46,722 nt of DNA, from contig JAAYCV010000060.1 of assembly GCA_012729605.1 (NCBI GenBank), forward strand, positions 1 through 46,722, given 5' to 3'. The notes under the pieces are model-generated. The model had not been told where the DNA came from and made no database searches. It saw only the letters and a list, made by a program, of their open reading frames with translations. The first letter of the stretch is position 1. The number at the start of each line of letters is the position of its first letter. The position numbers and the translations under genes were made by a program. Source of the stretch: Ramlibacter sp. Lineage in GTDB: Bacteria > Pseudomonadota > Gammaproteobacteria > Burkholderiales > Burkholderiaceae_C. Positions 28,492 to 37,923 of the stretch are shown here, one piece after another.

Positions 28492-29207
28492 GCCATGGGC
28501 AGCGGCGGCGTCGGGTCGGTGGTATGCAAGGGCTCGAGCACGCCCTGCGTCATGCGGAACTGGCGGTCGCAGCGGGCGGCCAGTTCCTCGTCGTGCGTGA
28601 CCAGCACAAAGGCCGTGCCCTTGTCCTGCGCCAGTTGCAGCATGCGCTGGAACACCTGGTCGGCGGTGCTGCGGTCCAGGTTGCCGGTCGGTTCGTCGGC
28701 CAGCACGCAGGCCGGCTGCGTCACCAGCGCACGCGCAATCGCCACGCGTTGGCGCTCGCCGCCGGAGAGTTCTGCCGGGCGATGCTCGGCGCGCTCGGAC
28801 AGGCCGACCTGGGCCAGCATCTGCAGCGCCTGCTGCTGTGCACTGGCGCGATCCTGGCGGCGGATCCAGAGCGGCATGGCGACGTTCTGCGCCGCGGTGA
28901 ACTCGGGCAGCAGGTGGTGGAACTGGTAGACAAAGCCGAGATACTGGTTGCGCAGCTCGCCCTGCTTCGCCAGCGAGAGCTGTGCCAGGTCCTGGCCCAT
29001 GATCTGCACGCTACCGCTGGTGGGCGCATCGAGCCCGCCCAGCATGTGCAGCAGCGTGCTCTTGCCGGAGCCGGAGGCACCGACGATGGCCACCGTTTCG
29101 CCCGCGTGCACCGTCAGGTCGATGCCACGCAGCACGGTCAGGTCAATATTGCGACCCTCATGGAATCGCTTGGTCAGGCCTTGCGCCTGCAGGACGATGT
29201 TACTCAT
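28488..29207 (-). CDS. lolD: Lipoprotein-releasing ABC transporter ATPase LolD
   Basis: A 239-residue ATPase powering extraction of outer-membrane lipoproteins from the inner membrane by LolCDE. It has Walker A GASGSGKS (43-50), the LolD-typical [21 protein letters not shown], signature LSGGERQR, Walker [11 protein letters not shown] and switch His in VTHDEEL. The ATG at 29207 lies inside the lolC stop region (8-nt overlap). A longer frame from 29243 is antisense noise in the lolC reading frame. Confidence 0.95.
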   Translation of the reverse strand: MSNIVLQAQGLTKRFHEGRNIDLTVLRGIDLTVHAGETVAIVGASGSGKSTLLHMLGGLDAPTSGSVQIMGQDLAQLSLAKQGELRNQYLGFVYQFHHLLPEFTAAQNVAMPLWIRRQDRASAQQQALQMLAQVGLSERAEHRPAELSGGERQRVAIARALVTQPACVLADEPTGNLDRSTADQVFQRMLQLAQDKGTAFVLVTHDEELAARCDRQFRMTQGVLEPLHTTDPTPPLPMA

Positions 29208-30453
29208 AGCGCAGGGCCTCCGCCGGGTTGACGCGGCTGGCACGCCAGCTCGGATACAGGGTCGCCAGGAAGGACAGGATCAGCGACACGACCACGATCG
29301 GCACGATATCGCTGGCCTGCGGATCGCTCGGCATCTTGCTGATCAGGTAGATGTCCTGGGGCAGAAAGCTGGTGTTGAACAGGCGCTCGAAGAAGGGCAC
29401 GATGACATCGATATTCACCGCCACCGCCAGCCCCAGCGCCAGGCCGGCCAGCGTGCCGATGATGCCGGCGGTGGCACCCTGCACCATGAAGATGCGCATG
29501 ATGCTGCGCGGCGATGCGCCCAGCGTGCGCAGGATGGCGATATCGGCGCGCTTGTCCTGCACGCTCATCACCAGCGTGCTGACCAGGTTGAAGGCCGCCA
29601 CGGCCACGATCAGCGTCAGGATGATGAACATCATGCGTTTTTCCACCTGCACGGCGGCAAACCAGCTCTTGTTCTGCTGCGTCCAGTCGCTCACCAGCAG
29701 CTGCCCCTGGAACAGGCCGGCCAGTTGCGCCGCCACCGTGGGTGCCTCGTTCAGGTCGCGGATCTTCAGGCGCACGCCCATCGGGCCTTCGAGCTGGTAG
29801 ATCAGCGCGGCGTCCTGCACGTTCAGCATCATCATGCCGTTGTCGTATTCGAAATGGCCGGATTCGAAGGTGCCGGCCACAGTCAGCTGCTTCAGCCGTG
29901 GCATCACGCCGGCCGGAGTGACGTTGCCGCTGGGTGCGATCATCGTCACCTTGTCACCCGGCAGCACGCCGAGCGAACGTGCCAGCTGCACGCCCAGCAC
30001 CACGTTGAAGCTGCCCGGCGTGAGCGACTTGAGCGTCGCCGCCTGCTGCTCGCTGATATTGCTGACCTCGTGCTCAAGGCCCGGCTCGATGCCGCGCACC
30101 AGCACGCCGCGCATGGTGTCGCCCAGGCTCAGCAGCGACTGGCCGGAGACGAAGGGCGCGGCGCCGATTACCTCGGGGTTGGTGCGCGCCTGCTGCACCA
30201 CCGCCTGGACGTCCTGCAGGCCGGTGCCGTCCGGGTTGTACAGCTCGATGTGCGAGACCACGCCCAGCATACGGTCACGCACCTCCTTCTGGAAGCCGTT
30301 CATGACCGAGAGCACGATGATCAGTGCTGCCACGCCCAGCGCGATGCCGATGATGGAAGCTGCCGAAATAAAGGAAATGAACCCGTTGCGTCGGGTTGAC
30401 CGGCCGGCGCGTGTGTAACGCCAGCCAATCAGGAGTTCGTAGGGACTTTGCAT
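29200..30453 (-). CDS. lolC: Lipoprotein-releasing ABC transporter permease LolC/LolE
   Basis: A 417-residue inner-membrane protein with an N-terminal span ([26 protein letters not shown]), a large periplasmic domain (about 60-270), and three C-terminal spans including [27 protein letters not shown] and the closing [19 protein letters not shown]. Only one LolC/E-type gene is present, so it may serve as a homodimer (LolF-like), or lolE may be elsewhere. It leads an operon with lolD, tatD and a DNA glycosylase and is divergent from bioA across 150 bp. Confidence 0.95.
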   Translation of the reverse strand: MQSPYELLIGWRYTRAGRSTRRNGFISFISAASIIGIALGVAALIIVLSVMNGFQKEVRDRMLGVVSHIELYNPDGTGLQDVQAVVQQARTNPEVIGAAPFVSGQSLLSLGDTMRGVLVRGIEPGLEHEVSNISEQQAATLKSLTPGSFNVVLGVQLARSLGVLPGDKVTMIAPSGNVTPAGVMPRLKQLTVAGTFESGHFEYDNGMMMLNVQDAALIYQLEGPMGVRLKIRDLNEAPTVAAQLAGLFQGQLLVSDWTQQNKSWFAAVQVEKRMMFIILTLIVAVAAFNLVSTLVMSVQDKRADIAILRTLGASPRSIMRIFMVQGATAGIIGTLAGLALGLAVAVNIDVIVPFFERLFNTSFLPQDIYLISKMPSDPQASDIVPIVVVSLILSFLATLYPSWRASRVNPAEALRYE

Positions 30454-30603
30454 AGCTCTTGTAGTGACGGGTCTCCCCGGGGCAGCAGCTATTGTGTCAC
30501 GCCAGCTTGCAGAGACCTGTCAGACGGTATCCCAGGTTGTGACAACACGTGGCCTGGCCCCAAGGCTTACACTTGGGCGGTGTGTGACTTTTTACCGGCC
30601 GAC

Positions 30604-31971
30604 ATGACGAACCCAGCCCTGTCCCTGAGCCAGCGCAGCCTGCGCAGCGTCTGGCACCCCTGCACGCAGATGAAGCAGCACGAACGCCTGCCCCCGCTGG
30701 CGATCGCGCGCGGCCAGGGCGTCTGGCTGTACGACGAGGCTGGCAATCGCTACCTGGACGGCATCAGCAGCTGGTGGGTCAACCTGTTCGGCCACGCCAA
30801 CCCGCGCATCAATGCGGCGCTGATCGACCAGCTCGGCACGCTGGAGCACGCGATGATTTCCGGCTCCACCCACGCGCCGGTGGTGGAACTGTCCGAGCGG
30901 CTGTCGGCGCTGACCGGCGGCGTGCTCGGCCATGCCTTCTATGCCTCCGATGGCGCATCGGCCGTAGAGATTGCGCTGAAGATGAGCGCGCACTACTGGC
31001 GCAACAGCGGCCAGCCGGACAAGCACCAGTATGTCTATCTGGCGCAGAGCTACCACGGAGAAACCATGGGCGCGCTCAGCGTGACCGATGTCGACATCTT
31101 CCGCCACGCCTACCAGCCGCTGGTGCGCCAGACGCATATCGCGCCCAGCCCCGATGCGCGCCTGGCCGCCACGCCGCAACAGGCGGCCAACCAGGCGGCA
31201 CAGGCGATGGAGGCGCTGCTGCAACAGCATGGCAGCACGATCGCCGCCGTCATCGTCGAACCGCTGGTGCAGTGCGCCACCGGCATGGCGATGCACGATC
31301 CCGACTACCTGCGCCAGCTGCGCGCGCTGTGCGACCGCTACCAGGTACACCTGATTGCCGACGAGATTGCCGTTGGCTGTGGCCGTACCGGCACTTTCTT
31401 CGCCTGTGAGCAGGCCGGCATCTGGCCGGACTTCATCACCCTGTCCAAGGGCATCAGCGGCGGCTACCTGCCCTTGTCGCTGGTGCTGACGCGTGACAGC
31501 ATCTACCAGGCCTTCTACGACGACGATGTGCGCACCGCCTTCCTGCACTCGCACTCGTACACCGGCAATCCGCTGGCCTGCCGCGCCGCCCTGGCCTGCC
31601 TGGACATTTTCGAGAGCGAGGACGTGCTGGCGCGTAACCAGATCCTGGGCCAGCAGCTGGATCAGGCGCTGCAGCCGCTGGCGCAGCACCCAGCGGTGCG
31701 CCACGTGCGCCGCCAGGGCATGATCTGGGCCTGCGATATCGATCCCGCTGCCATTCCCGACCAGTCGGCCGATGATGCGCGCAACGGCATGGCCGGTGGC
31801 ACTTTTTCGCAGCGCTACCATCTGGCGGCACGCCAGCGTGGCCTGCTGCTGCGCCCGATCGGCAACACGATCTACCTGATGCCGCCTTATGTGCTGCACG
31901 CAGTCGAGCTGCAGCATCTGGCCGATGGCGCGCTGGGCAGCCTGCTGGATGTGCTGGAGCCAGCCGCATGA
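30604..31971 (+). CDS. bioA: Adenosylmethionine-8-amino-7-oxononanoate aminotransferase
   Basis: BioA makes 7,8-diaminopelargonate using SAM as the amino donor, with PLP. The 455-residue protein has the typical VWHPCTQM at the N-terminus, GNRYLDGISSWWVNLFGH, YASDGASAVEIALKM, IADEIAVGCGRTG and the PLP lysine Lys282 in LSKGISGGYLPLS. The ATG at 30604 fits the family; the frame stays open upstream to 30448. It overlaps bioD by 4 nt. bioF and bioB are not in the window. Confidence 0.96.
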   Translation: MTNPALSLSQRSLRSVWHPCTQMKQHERLPPLAIARGQGVWLYDEAGNRYLDGISSWWVNLFGHANPRINAALIDQLGTLEHAMISGSTHAPVVELSERLSALTGGVLGHAFYASDGASAVEIALKMSAHYWRNSGQPDKHQYVYLAQSYHGETMGALSVTDVDIFRHAYQPLVRQTHIAPSPDARLAATPQQAANQAAQAMEALLQQHGSTIAAVIVEPLVQCATGMAMHDPDYLRQLRALCDRYQVHLIADEIAVGCGRTGTFFACEQAGIWPDFITLSKGISGGYLPLSLVLTRDSIYQAFYDDDVRTAFLHSHSYTGNPLACRAALACLDIFESEDVLARNQILGQQLDQALQPLAQHPAVRHVRRQGMIWACDIDPAAIPDQSADDARNGMAGGTFSQRYHLAARQRGLLLRPIGNTIYLMPPYVLHAVELQHLADGALGSLLDVLEPAA

Positions 31972-32672
31972 GCATTCCCGCCTCCCTCGCACACGGCGTA
32001 TTCGTCACCGGCACCGACACCGAAGTCGGCAAGAGCCTGATCGCCGCGGCGCTGATTCACCGCTACAACGCCAGCGGCCAGCCCTGCATCGGCATGAAGC
32101 CGGTCGCCGCCGGTGCCGACTGGCGCCAGGACGACACAGGCGGCTACTGGCACAACGACGACGTCGCCCTGCTCGATCAGGCCAGCCCGATCCGCGCGCC
32201 GCAGGCGCTGCGCTGCCCCTACCTGTTCGAGCCGCCGATTGCGCCGCATGTGGCGGCGCGCCAGGCCGGCGTACAGATCAACCTGGACACGCTGCGCGAG
32301 CGCTACCTGCAGCTGCGCGACTACGCCCCAACCGTGGTCGTCGAAGGTGCCGGCGGCTGGCTGGTGCCCGTGGATGACAAGCACACCCTGGCCGATCTGG
32401 CGGTAGCGCTGCGGTTGCCGGTGGTGCTGGTGGTCGGCCTGCGTCTGGGCTGCATCAGCCACGCCCTGCTCACGGCACAGGCGATTGCCGCCAGCGGCCT
32501 GCCATTGGCCGGCTGGGTCGCCAACCATATCGACCCGCAGATGCTGGTACAGCAGGACAACATCGCCACGCTGCAGCAGCGCCTGCAAGCGCCCTGCCTC
32601 GGCATCGTGCCGCGGCTGGAGACGGTGGACGTGGCGCGGGCAGCCGGGTATCTGGGCTGGCCAGCCGCGTAA
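31968..32672 (+). CDS. bioD: Dethiobiotin synthetase
   Basis: BioD closes the ureido ring of dethiobiotin with CO2 and ATP. The 234-residue protein has the P-loop GTDTEVGKS (15-23), IGMKPVAAGA, the acidic EGAGGWLVP and VVLVVGLRLGCISHALLT. The ATG lies in the bioA stop (ATGA), so translation is coupled. This is the compact bioA-bioD arrangement without bioF between. Confidence 0.95.
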   Translation: MSIPASLAHGVFVTGTDTEVGKSLIAAALIHRYNASGQPCIGMKPVAAGADWRQDDTGGYWHNDDVALLDQASPIRAPQALRCPYLFEPPIAPHVAARQAGVQINLDTLRERYLQLRDYAPTVVVEGAGGWLVPVDDKHTLADLAVALRLPVVLVVGLRLGCISHALLTAQAIAASGLPLAGWVANHIDPQMLVQQDNIATLQQRLQAPCLGIVPRLETVDVARAAGYLGWPAA

Positions 32673-32723
32673 TATTGCCGCAAGACAGGCAACAACCTGA
32701 AACCAGTCCCAATGCCGCACGCC

Positions 32724-32752
32724 GGGACAGTCCGGTGCCACCCCTCTAGAAT
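32724..32752 (+). promoter_or_regulatory. Candidate promoter of the recJ unit
   Basis: GGGACA (32724-32729) and TAGAAT (32747-32752) are separated by 17 bp in the 116-bp gap between bioD and the gene at 32789. The -10 differs from consensus by one base and the -35 shares ACA. It is plausible as a housekeeping promoter but not strong. Confidence 0.35.
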
Positions 32753-32788
32753 AGAGTCAAGCCTACGTGCAAGCACCAGAAAGTTGTC

Positions 32789-33823
32789 ATGTCGTCCACC
32801 CAATCCCACCATCTCGTCATTCCCTTTGCCCTGACCCGCTCGGCCGGCTGTCTGCAGGCCGTGCAACAGTTGCAGCTGCAGCATCTGCCCGCCCTGCTGG
32901 ACCGGCTACAGCCGCTGCCGGTGCGCCACTGGGATGAATACAACTACAGCACGCCGCACGAGCATGCGCTGGCAGAGGCCCTGCAATGGCCCGACGCCCT
33001 GCGCCAGGACGGCCAGATGCCCTGGGCCGCACACATGGCACGCAGTCATGGCATGGCCACGGCGATTCCGGTCGCCTGGGGCCTGGTCACGCCCTGCCAC
33101 TGGCAGATCCAGACCGATCACGTCACCATGGCGCATCCGCAGGAGCTGGAGCTGACGCTGGAAGAAGGCAATGAACTGCTGCAGACGATGCAGCCCTGGT
33201 TTGCCGAAGAAGGCCTGTACCTGGTCGCCGTACCGGGCAGCAAGCCCGGCAACATCCAGTGGCTGGCGCGCGGCTCGCTGCTGGAAGGCCTGCGCACGGC
33301 CTCGCTCGATCGCGTCTGTGGCCGCAATGTGGAAAGCTGGATGCCCTCGCAGGTCAAGGCCGCCACCAGCCCAACCGCTGCCCGCGCCGCGCCGCTGCAG
33401 CGCCTGCAGAGCGAGATGCAGATGCTGCTGCACACGCACCCGGTCAACGATCGCCGCCAGGCCGCCGGCAAGCTGCCGGTGAACTCGTTCTGGGTCAGCG
33501 GCACCGGCGTGCTGCCGGCCGACATCCCGCTGTTTCCCGAAGATGAGAACGCACTGCAGCCACACATGCTGCGCCAGCTCGCCACCGCCGCCCAGCGCGA
33601 GGACTGGGACGCCTGGCTGACCGCCTGGCGCTGGCTGGACGAGCACGTGTTTGCACCGCTGCTGCAAAAGCAGCGCGAAGGCACGCTGAAAGGCCTGCAG
33701 CTCACGCTGTGCAGCGAGCAGCGCGCCGCCAGCTGGCACAGCGCGCCGGTATCGCTGTTCGACAAGCTGATCCGCAGCATGCGTCCGACCCAGCTGCCTG
33801 CACTGCTGCAGAAAACCCTGTAA
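32789..33823 (+). CDS. RecJ-linked conserved protein, often labelled phosphoglycerate mutase
   Basis: A 344-residue protein of a family that, as I recall it, lies before recJ in many Burkholderiales. Visible landmarks are HLVIPFALTRSAGC at the start, WAAHMARSHGM, VAWGLVTPCHWQIQTDHVTM, LEEGNELLQTMQPWFAEEGL and the Pro-rich KLPVNSFWVSGTGVLP. Database copies are called phosphoglycerate mutase, but no phosphohistidine RHG motif or metal-site pattern of either mutase type is visible, so that name is doubtful. It ends 3 bp before recJ and is probably co-translated with it. Cytosolic by sequence. Confidence 0.7.
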   Translation: MSSTQSHHLVIPFALTRSAGCLQAVQQLQLQHLPALLDRLQPLPVRHWDEYNYSTPHEHALAEALQWPDALRQDGQMPWAAHMARSHGMATAIPVAWGLVTPCHWQIQTDHVTMAHPQELELTLEEGNELLQTMQPWFAEEGLYLVAVPGSKPGNIQWLARGSLLEGLRTASLDRVCGRNVESWMPSQVKAATSPTAARAAPLQRLQSEMQMLLHTHPVNDRRQAAGKLPVNSFWVSGTGVLPADIPLFPEDENALQPHMLRQLATAAQREDWDAWLTAWRWLDEHVFAPLLQKQREGTLKGLQLTLCSEQRAASWHSAPVSLFDKLIRSMRPTQLPALLQKTL

Positions 33824-33826
33824 GCC

Positions 33827-35536
33827 ATGCGCCTGCTGACCCGTGACATCCCGCCCCGCGCCTGCTGGGCGCTGGAACAGGCTGGCCTGCATCCGCTGCT
33901 GGCGCGCCTCTATGCCGCACGCGGCGTGCAACCGGACGAACTCGACGAGGGCCTGGCCCGGCTCACCCCGCCAGACCAGCTGCTCGGTGCGCAACAGGCT
34001 GCCGTGCTGCTGGCCGACAGCATCGCTGCGGGTCGCAACATCTGCATCGTCGCCGATTACGACTGTGACGGTGCCACCGCCTGCGCCGTGGCATTGCGCG
34101 GCTTGCGCATGCTGGGCGCCACCCAGGTGCAGTTCCTGGTGCCCGACCGCGTGGTCGACGGCTACGGCCTGACCGGCCCGATTGCCGAACGCGTACGCGC
34201 TGCCGGCGGCGACCTGCTGGTCACGGTAGACAACGGCATCGCCAGCGTGGAAGGCGTGGAGGCCGCCCATGCGCTCGGCATGCAGGTGCTGGTGACCGAC
34301 CACCACCTGCCCGGCGACACCCTGCCGGCCGCCGATGTCATCGTCAACCCGAACCAGCTCGGCTGCAGCTTTCCCGGCAAGTCCATGGCTGGCGTGGGCG
34401 TGATGTTCTACGTATTGCTGATGCTGCGCGCCGAATTGCGCCAGCGCGGCCAGTTCACGGCGCAGAACCAGCCGCGGCTGGACACGCTGCTGCCGCTGGT
34501 GGCGCTCGGCACCGTCGCCGACGTGGTGAAACTGGACGCCAACAACCGCCGCATGGTGGCGCAAGGTCTGAAACGCATCCGCCAGGGCGCGATGCCGGCC
34601 GGCCTGCACGCGCTGTTCCAGGTCGCCGGCCGCGACTGGCGCGCCGCCACGACTTTTGACATGGGTTTTGCGCTCGGGCCGCGCATCAACGCCGCCGGCC
34701 GCCTGGCCGACATGACGCTGGGCATCGAATGCCTGACCACCGACGATGCCACGCGCGCGCTGGAGCTGGCGCACCAGCTCGACAGCATCAACCGCGAACG
34801 CCGCGAGCTCGAAGACGGCATGCGCGAGCAGGCCCAGGCCAGCGCCGAGGCCCTGTTTGCCACCGATGCCGCCCCGCCCTCGGCGCTCAGCGTGTTTGGC
34901 GAGGATTTCCATGAAGGCGTAGTCGGCATCGTCGCCTCACGCCTGAAAGACAAGCTGCACCGGCCGATCTTTGTCTTTGCCCCGAGCGCGGCGCCAGGCC
35001 AGCAGCAGGAGCTGAAAGGCTCGGGCCGCTCGATTCCGGGCTTTCACATGCGCGATGCGCTGGACCTGATCTCCAAGCGCCATCCGGAGGTGATCCTGCG
35101 CTTTGGCGGCCACGCCATGGCGGCCGGCTGCACCATTGCGCGCGCGCATTTCCCGACCTTCGAGCAGGCGCTGGTGCGTATCGCGGAGGAATGGCTGGAC
35201 GAGGCCACGCTCACCCGCACGCTGGAAACCGATGGCGCGCTGCCGCCCGAATTCCGCCGCATCGATATCGCCAGCGAGCTGCAACAGCAGGTCTGGGGCC
35301 AGGGCTTTGCGCCGCCGGTGTTCTGCGAGGAGCTGGACATCGTGCAGCAGCGCCTGGTGGGCGAGCGCCACCTCAAACTACAGCTGCGCCACCACGGTGA
35401 ATTGGTAGACGGCATCTGGTTTGGCCGCAGCGAACCGCTGCCGCCACGCGCCACGCTGGCCTACCGGCTCGACGTGAACAGCTGGCAGGGCCGCGACAAC
35501 GTGCAGCTGGTGGTGGAAGGCATGGCCGGCGACTAG
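33827..35536 (+). CDS. recJ: Single-stranded-DNA-specific exonuclease RecJ
   Basis: RecJ degrades single-stranded DNA 5'-3' in recombination and mismatch repair. The 569-residue protein contains the DHH-family metal motifs ADYDCDG (76-82), VTVDNGIAS, TDHHLPG (157-163) and VALGTVADVV, then the DHHA1 motif GRINAAGR. FGGHAMAAGCTI lies in the C-terminal half before the OB fold. All metal-binding residues seem present. It follows the mutase-like gene by 3 bp and overlaps the convergent 2H gene by 4 bp. Confidence 0.96.
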   Translation: MRLLTRDIPPRACWALEQAGLHPLLARLYAARGVQPDELDEGLARLTPPDQLLGAQQAAVLLADSIAAGRNICIVADYDCDGATACAVALRGLRMLGATQVQFLVPDRVVDGYGLTGPIAERVRAAGGDLLVTVDNGIASVEGVEAAHALGMQVLVTDHHLPGDTLPAADVIVNPNQLGCSFPGKSMAGVGVMFYVLLMLRAELRQRGQFTAQNQPRLDTLLPLVALGTVADVVKLDANNRRMVAQGLKRIRQGAMPAGLHALFQVAGRDWRAATTFDMGFALGPRINAAGRLADMTLGIECLTTDDATRALELAHQLDSINRERRELEDGMREQAQASAEALFATDAAPPSALSVFGEDFHEGVVGIVASRLKDKLHRPIFVFAPSAAPGQQQELKGSGRSIPGFHMRDALDLISKRHPEVILRFGGHAMAAGCTIARAHFPTFEQALVRIAEEWLDEATLTRTLETDGALPPEFRRIDIASELQQQVWGQGFAPPVFCEELDIVQQRLVGERHLKLQLRHHGELVDGIWFGRSEPLPPRATLAYRLDVNSWQGRDNVQLVVEGMAGD

Positions 35537-36231
35537 ACGCCAGCCGCCGCCAGCACCCCGGCCGCGATCGGGCCAAGCAGGTGGCTGTCGTGCCAATGCA
35601 GCGCCTGTTGCTGCAAGTCCCATGCTGCCACCGGCAGCAGCCGGCCACCGATATCGTGCGTGGCATAGGCCACCAGCCAGAGCTGCTGCACCGGCAACGC
35701 CGTCACCTGTTCCGGCACCCGTGCCCGGCATGATACCAAGGTCGCCAGCGGCCAGGCGTCGGCATAGTGGCCCAGCGTCAGGTGCGGCACATGGGCTTCG
35801 GCCAGCGCCTCCTGCGTCAGCAGCGCCTGGCGCGCATCCGCATAGCCAGTGGAATCAGCATGCACCTGCAGATACGGCACGCTGGCAAAGCTGTCCAGCC
35901 GGCCGATCTGCAAGGTGAACGGCGCAATCGCCGCCTGGCGCAGCCCTTGCAACTGGGCCAGTAAACCGGCGGCATTGATCGCCTGGGGCTCCGCCTGCGT
36001 CTGCGGAAAACCGCCCAGCGCGATCGTCACATGCGGCTGGCGCCCATAAGCAGGCAATAGCAGCTGCTGCAGCGCCGTGCGCGCCTGCTGCCAGCGCGCC
36101 CGCACGGCAGGCGTATCGGCATTAATCACCCAGCACAGGTAGTACGGGCGGCCACGGTGCCATTCGGGGAAATCACGCGGCTCACAGCGCAGCGTGTGGC
36201 CGCGCTGCAGCAGCCAGGGATCGGACCACAT
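35533..36231 (-). CDS. 2H phosphoesterase (2'-5' RNA ligase family)
   Basis: A 232-residue protein with the two Hx(T/S) motifs of the 2H superfamily: PHVTIALGGF in the first half and PHLTLGHYA in the second. Family members hydrolyse or form 2'-5' or cyclic phosphodiester bonds in RNA or nucleotides. The N-terminal segment YYLCWVINAD is the first strand of the fold. It is the last gene of the rsmD-coaD-DUF1294 unit, starting 3 bp after the DUF1294 stop, and converges on recJ. Confidence 0.82.
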   Translation of the reverse strand: MWSDPWLLQRGHTLRCEPRDFPEWHRGRPYYLCWVINADTPAVRARWQQARTALQQLLLPAYGRQPHVTIALGGFPQTQAEPQAINAAGLLAQLQGLRQAAIAPFTLQIGRLDSFASVPYLQVHADSTGYADARQALLTQEALAEAHVPHLTLGHYADAWPLATLVSCRARVPEQVTALPVQQLWLVAYATHDIGGRLLPVAAWDLQQQALHWHDSHLLGPIAAGVLAAAGV

Positions 36232-36234
36232 CGC

Positions 36235-36540
36235 TCAGGGCAGGCGCGACAGGTCCCAGTAGAGCAAGCCGCCCAGCGCCATCATGTTCAGCATCACCGT
36301 GAGCCAGAACACGGTCTGGAACGCCGGCTTGACGGTCTTGTGGCGGAACAGCCGCTGTCCGAGCCAGCCACCCGGCCAGCCGCACAGCAGTGCCAGCGTG
36401 TGCAGATACGATTCCGGAATGCGCGGCTTGTTGGCCCTGGCCGCCAGCTTGTCCCAGCCGTACACCAGCAGCGTGCACAGGCTCATCGCCACATAAATGC
36501 CGATCAGCCACTCGAAGTGGGTGACGACCGAGACGTTCAT
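36235..36540 (-). CDS. DUF1294 membrane protein
   Basis: A 101-residue membrane protein with the DUF1294 pattern: YVAMSLCTLLVYGWDKLAA, then RIPESYLHTLALLCGWPGGWLGQRLFRHKTVKPAF and a final hydrophobic stretch. About three membrane segments are expected. Function is unknown. The start overlaps the coaD stop in an ATGA junction. Confidence 0.88.
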   Translation of the reverse strand: MNVSVVTHFEWLIGIYVAMSLCTLLVYGWDKLAARANKPRIPESYLHTLALLCGWPGGWLGQRLFRHKTVKPAFQTVFWLTVMLNMMALGGLLYWDLSRLP

Positions 36541-37025
36541 AGACGTCCGCTCTTGGCCATCAGGCGCTCGAACACGCCCGGCGATACCAGCTGGTGCACT
36601 TCGCCGCCCAGGGTGGCAATCTCGCGCACATAGGTGCTGCTGACAAACTGGTACTGGTCGCTCGGCGTCAGGAACACGGTCTCGACATCGGGCATCAGGC
36701 GGCGGTTCATGCCGGCGAGCTGGAATTCGTAGTCAAAGTCGGTCACCGCGCGCAGGCCGCGCACCATGGCGCGCGCGCCACGCGCCACGACAAAGTCGCG
36801 CAGCAGGCCGTCATAGCTCTCGACTGTGACGTTGGGGAAACGCGCCACCGCCTGCTGCACCATGTCCAGCCGCTCTGCCAGGTCGAACATCGGCTTCTTG
36901 TGGTGGCCGGCCGCCACTGCCACGATCAGGTGGCCAAACAGTTGGGAAGCGCGGCGCACCAGTTCCTCGTGGCCCAGGGTCATCGGATCAAAGGTGCCGG
37001 GATAGACGGCGATCACGGGGTTCAT
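36537..37025 (-). CDS. coaD: Phosphopantetheine adenylyltransferase
   Basis: CoaD transfers AMP from ATP to 4'-phosphopantetheine, the penultimate step of coenzyme A synthesis. The 162-residue protein has YPGTFDPMTLGHE with the catalytic His in TLGH, VRGLRAVTDFDYEFQLAGMNR and FVSSTYVREIA. Length and motifs are standard. AGGAGA lies 10 nt before the ATG. It follows rsmD by 23 bp, the classical rsmD-coaD pairing. Confidence 0.97.
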   Translation of the reverse strand: MNPVIAVYPGTFDPMTLGHEELVRRASQLFGHLIVAVAAGHHKKPMFDLAERLDMVQQAVARFPNVTVESYDGLLRDFVVARGARAMVRGLRAVTDFDYEFQLAGMNRRLMPDVETVFLTPSDQYQFVSSTYVREIATLGGEVHQLVSPGVFERLMAKSGRL

Positions 37026-37048
37026 GCGCGGAAATCTCCTGTACAGAT

Positions 37049-37732
37049 TCAGTCAGCCGCCTGCAGCGGACGCAGCAGGTGGGCGTGCACGGCGCCAGCC
37101 TGCAGATGGCGCCAGCACTGCCAGCCCAGCGGCTGAAGAGCGGCATCGTCCCAGGCCTGGCCGGCTTCCAGATAGAGGTAGCCAGTGGGACGCAGCAGCG
37201 GCAGCGCCAGCTGCAGCGCCTGCTGGTACCAGTCGGCGTCATAAGGGGGATCCAGCAGGATCAGGTCCTGGCTGGCGGGATGTTGTCGGGCCTGGTCGCG
37301 CAGCAGTGCCAGCGCATCACCCTGGCGCACCTGCACGGCATCGGCCTGCAAGCTGGCCTGCAACTGGCGTAGCTGCTTCACCAGTGCCGCGTGCGATTCC
37401 AGCATCAGCACGCGGGCGGCACCGCGCGAGGCGGCCTCGAAACCGAGCGCGCCGGTGCCGGCACACAGGTCGATGCAGTGCCAGCCTCCCAGGTCCTGGC
37501 CGAGCCAGTTGAACAGGGTCTCGCGCACGCGGTCCGGCGTGGGGCGCAGGCCAGGCGGCACGCCGGGGCCGGCGGCGACCGGCAGCAGGCGGCGGCGCCA
37601 CTGGCCCCCGATGATGCGGACCTGGCCGGCACCGCGTTGTGCCGCTACGCCCTTGCCCGGGCGCTTGCCCGCCGGGCGCGCGGCCTCGGCCGGCTTGGCG
37701 CGCAGGCTGGCATTGATGGCTTCGAGTGACAT
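37049..37732 (-). CDS. rsmD: 16S rRNA (guanine966-N2)-methyltransferase
   Basis: RsmD methylates G966 of 16S rRNA. The 227-residue protein has RIIGGQWRRRLLPV, RPTPDRVRETLFNWL, the SAM motif DLCAGTGALGFEA and the catalytic LLDPPYD. The basic Lys/Arg/Ala-rich N-terminal tail is longer than usual. The start could be 37732 or the in-frame ATG at 37747. Neither has a clear ribosome binding site, and a TATGAT at 37754-37759 on this strand could be a -10 just upstream. It is divergent from ftsY, a common arrangement in proteobacteria. Confidence 0.9.
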   Translation of the reverse strand: MSLEAINASLRAKPAEAARPAGKRPGKGVAAQRGAGQVRIIGGQWRRRLLPVAAGPGVPPGLRPTPDRVRETLFNWLGQDLGGWHCIDLCAGTGALGFEAASRGAARVLMLESHAALVKQLRQLQASLQADAVQVRQGDALALLRDQARQHPASQDLILLDPPYDADWYQQALQLALPLLRPTGYLYLEAGQAWDDAALQPLGWQCWRHLQAGAVHAHLLRPLQAAD

Positions 37733-37923
37733 GGCAGAGCGTCCCATGCCGCGATCATAGGGGAAAAGCCCGCCAGACAACGCGATCTGCCGGCTTTTTG
37801 CCGCCTGCCGGCCGCCAAAGTCGCGCATCGCGCAGCCGCTTGCATGGATATTCACGGGACGGACAGGGCTTGTCCTTACAATCAGGGGCACTGTCTGCCC
37901 TCCTACCGGCCTCCCTACACCCC

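Noticed and set aside
28948-30399. 483-codon open frame antisense to lolC and lolD
   Set aside because: Low-complexity His/Gln/Arg-rich translation; the minus-strand LolC and LolD are complete.
32789-33823. Annotation as phosphoglycerate mutase
   Set aside because: No RHG motif and no alkaline-phosphatase-type metal ligands could be seen, so the name was kept only as a note.
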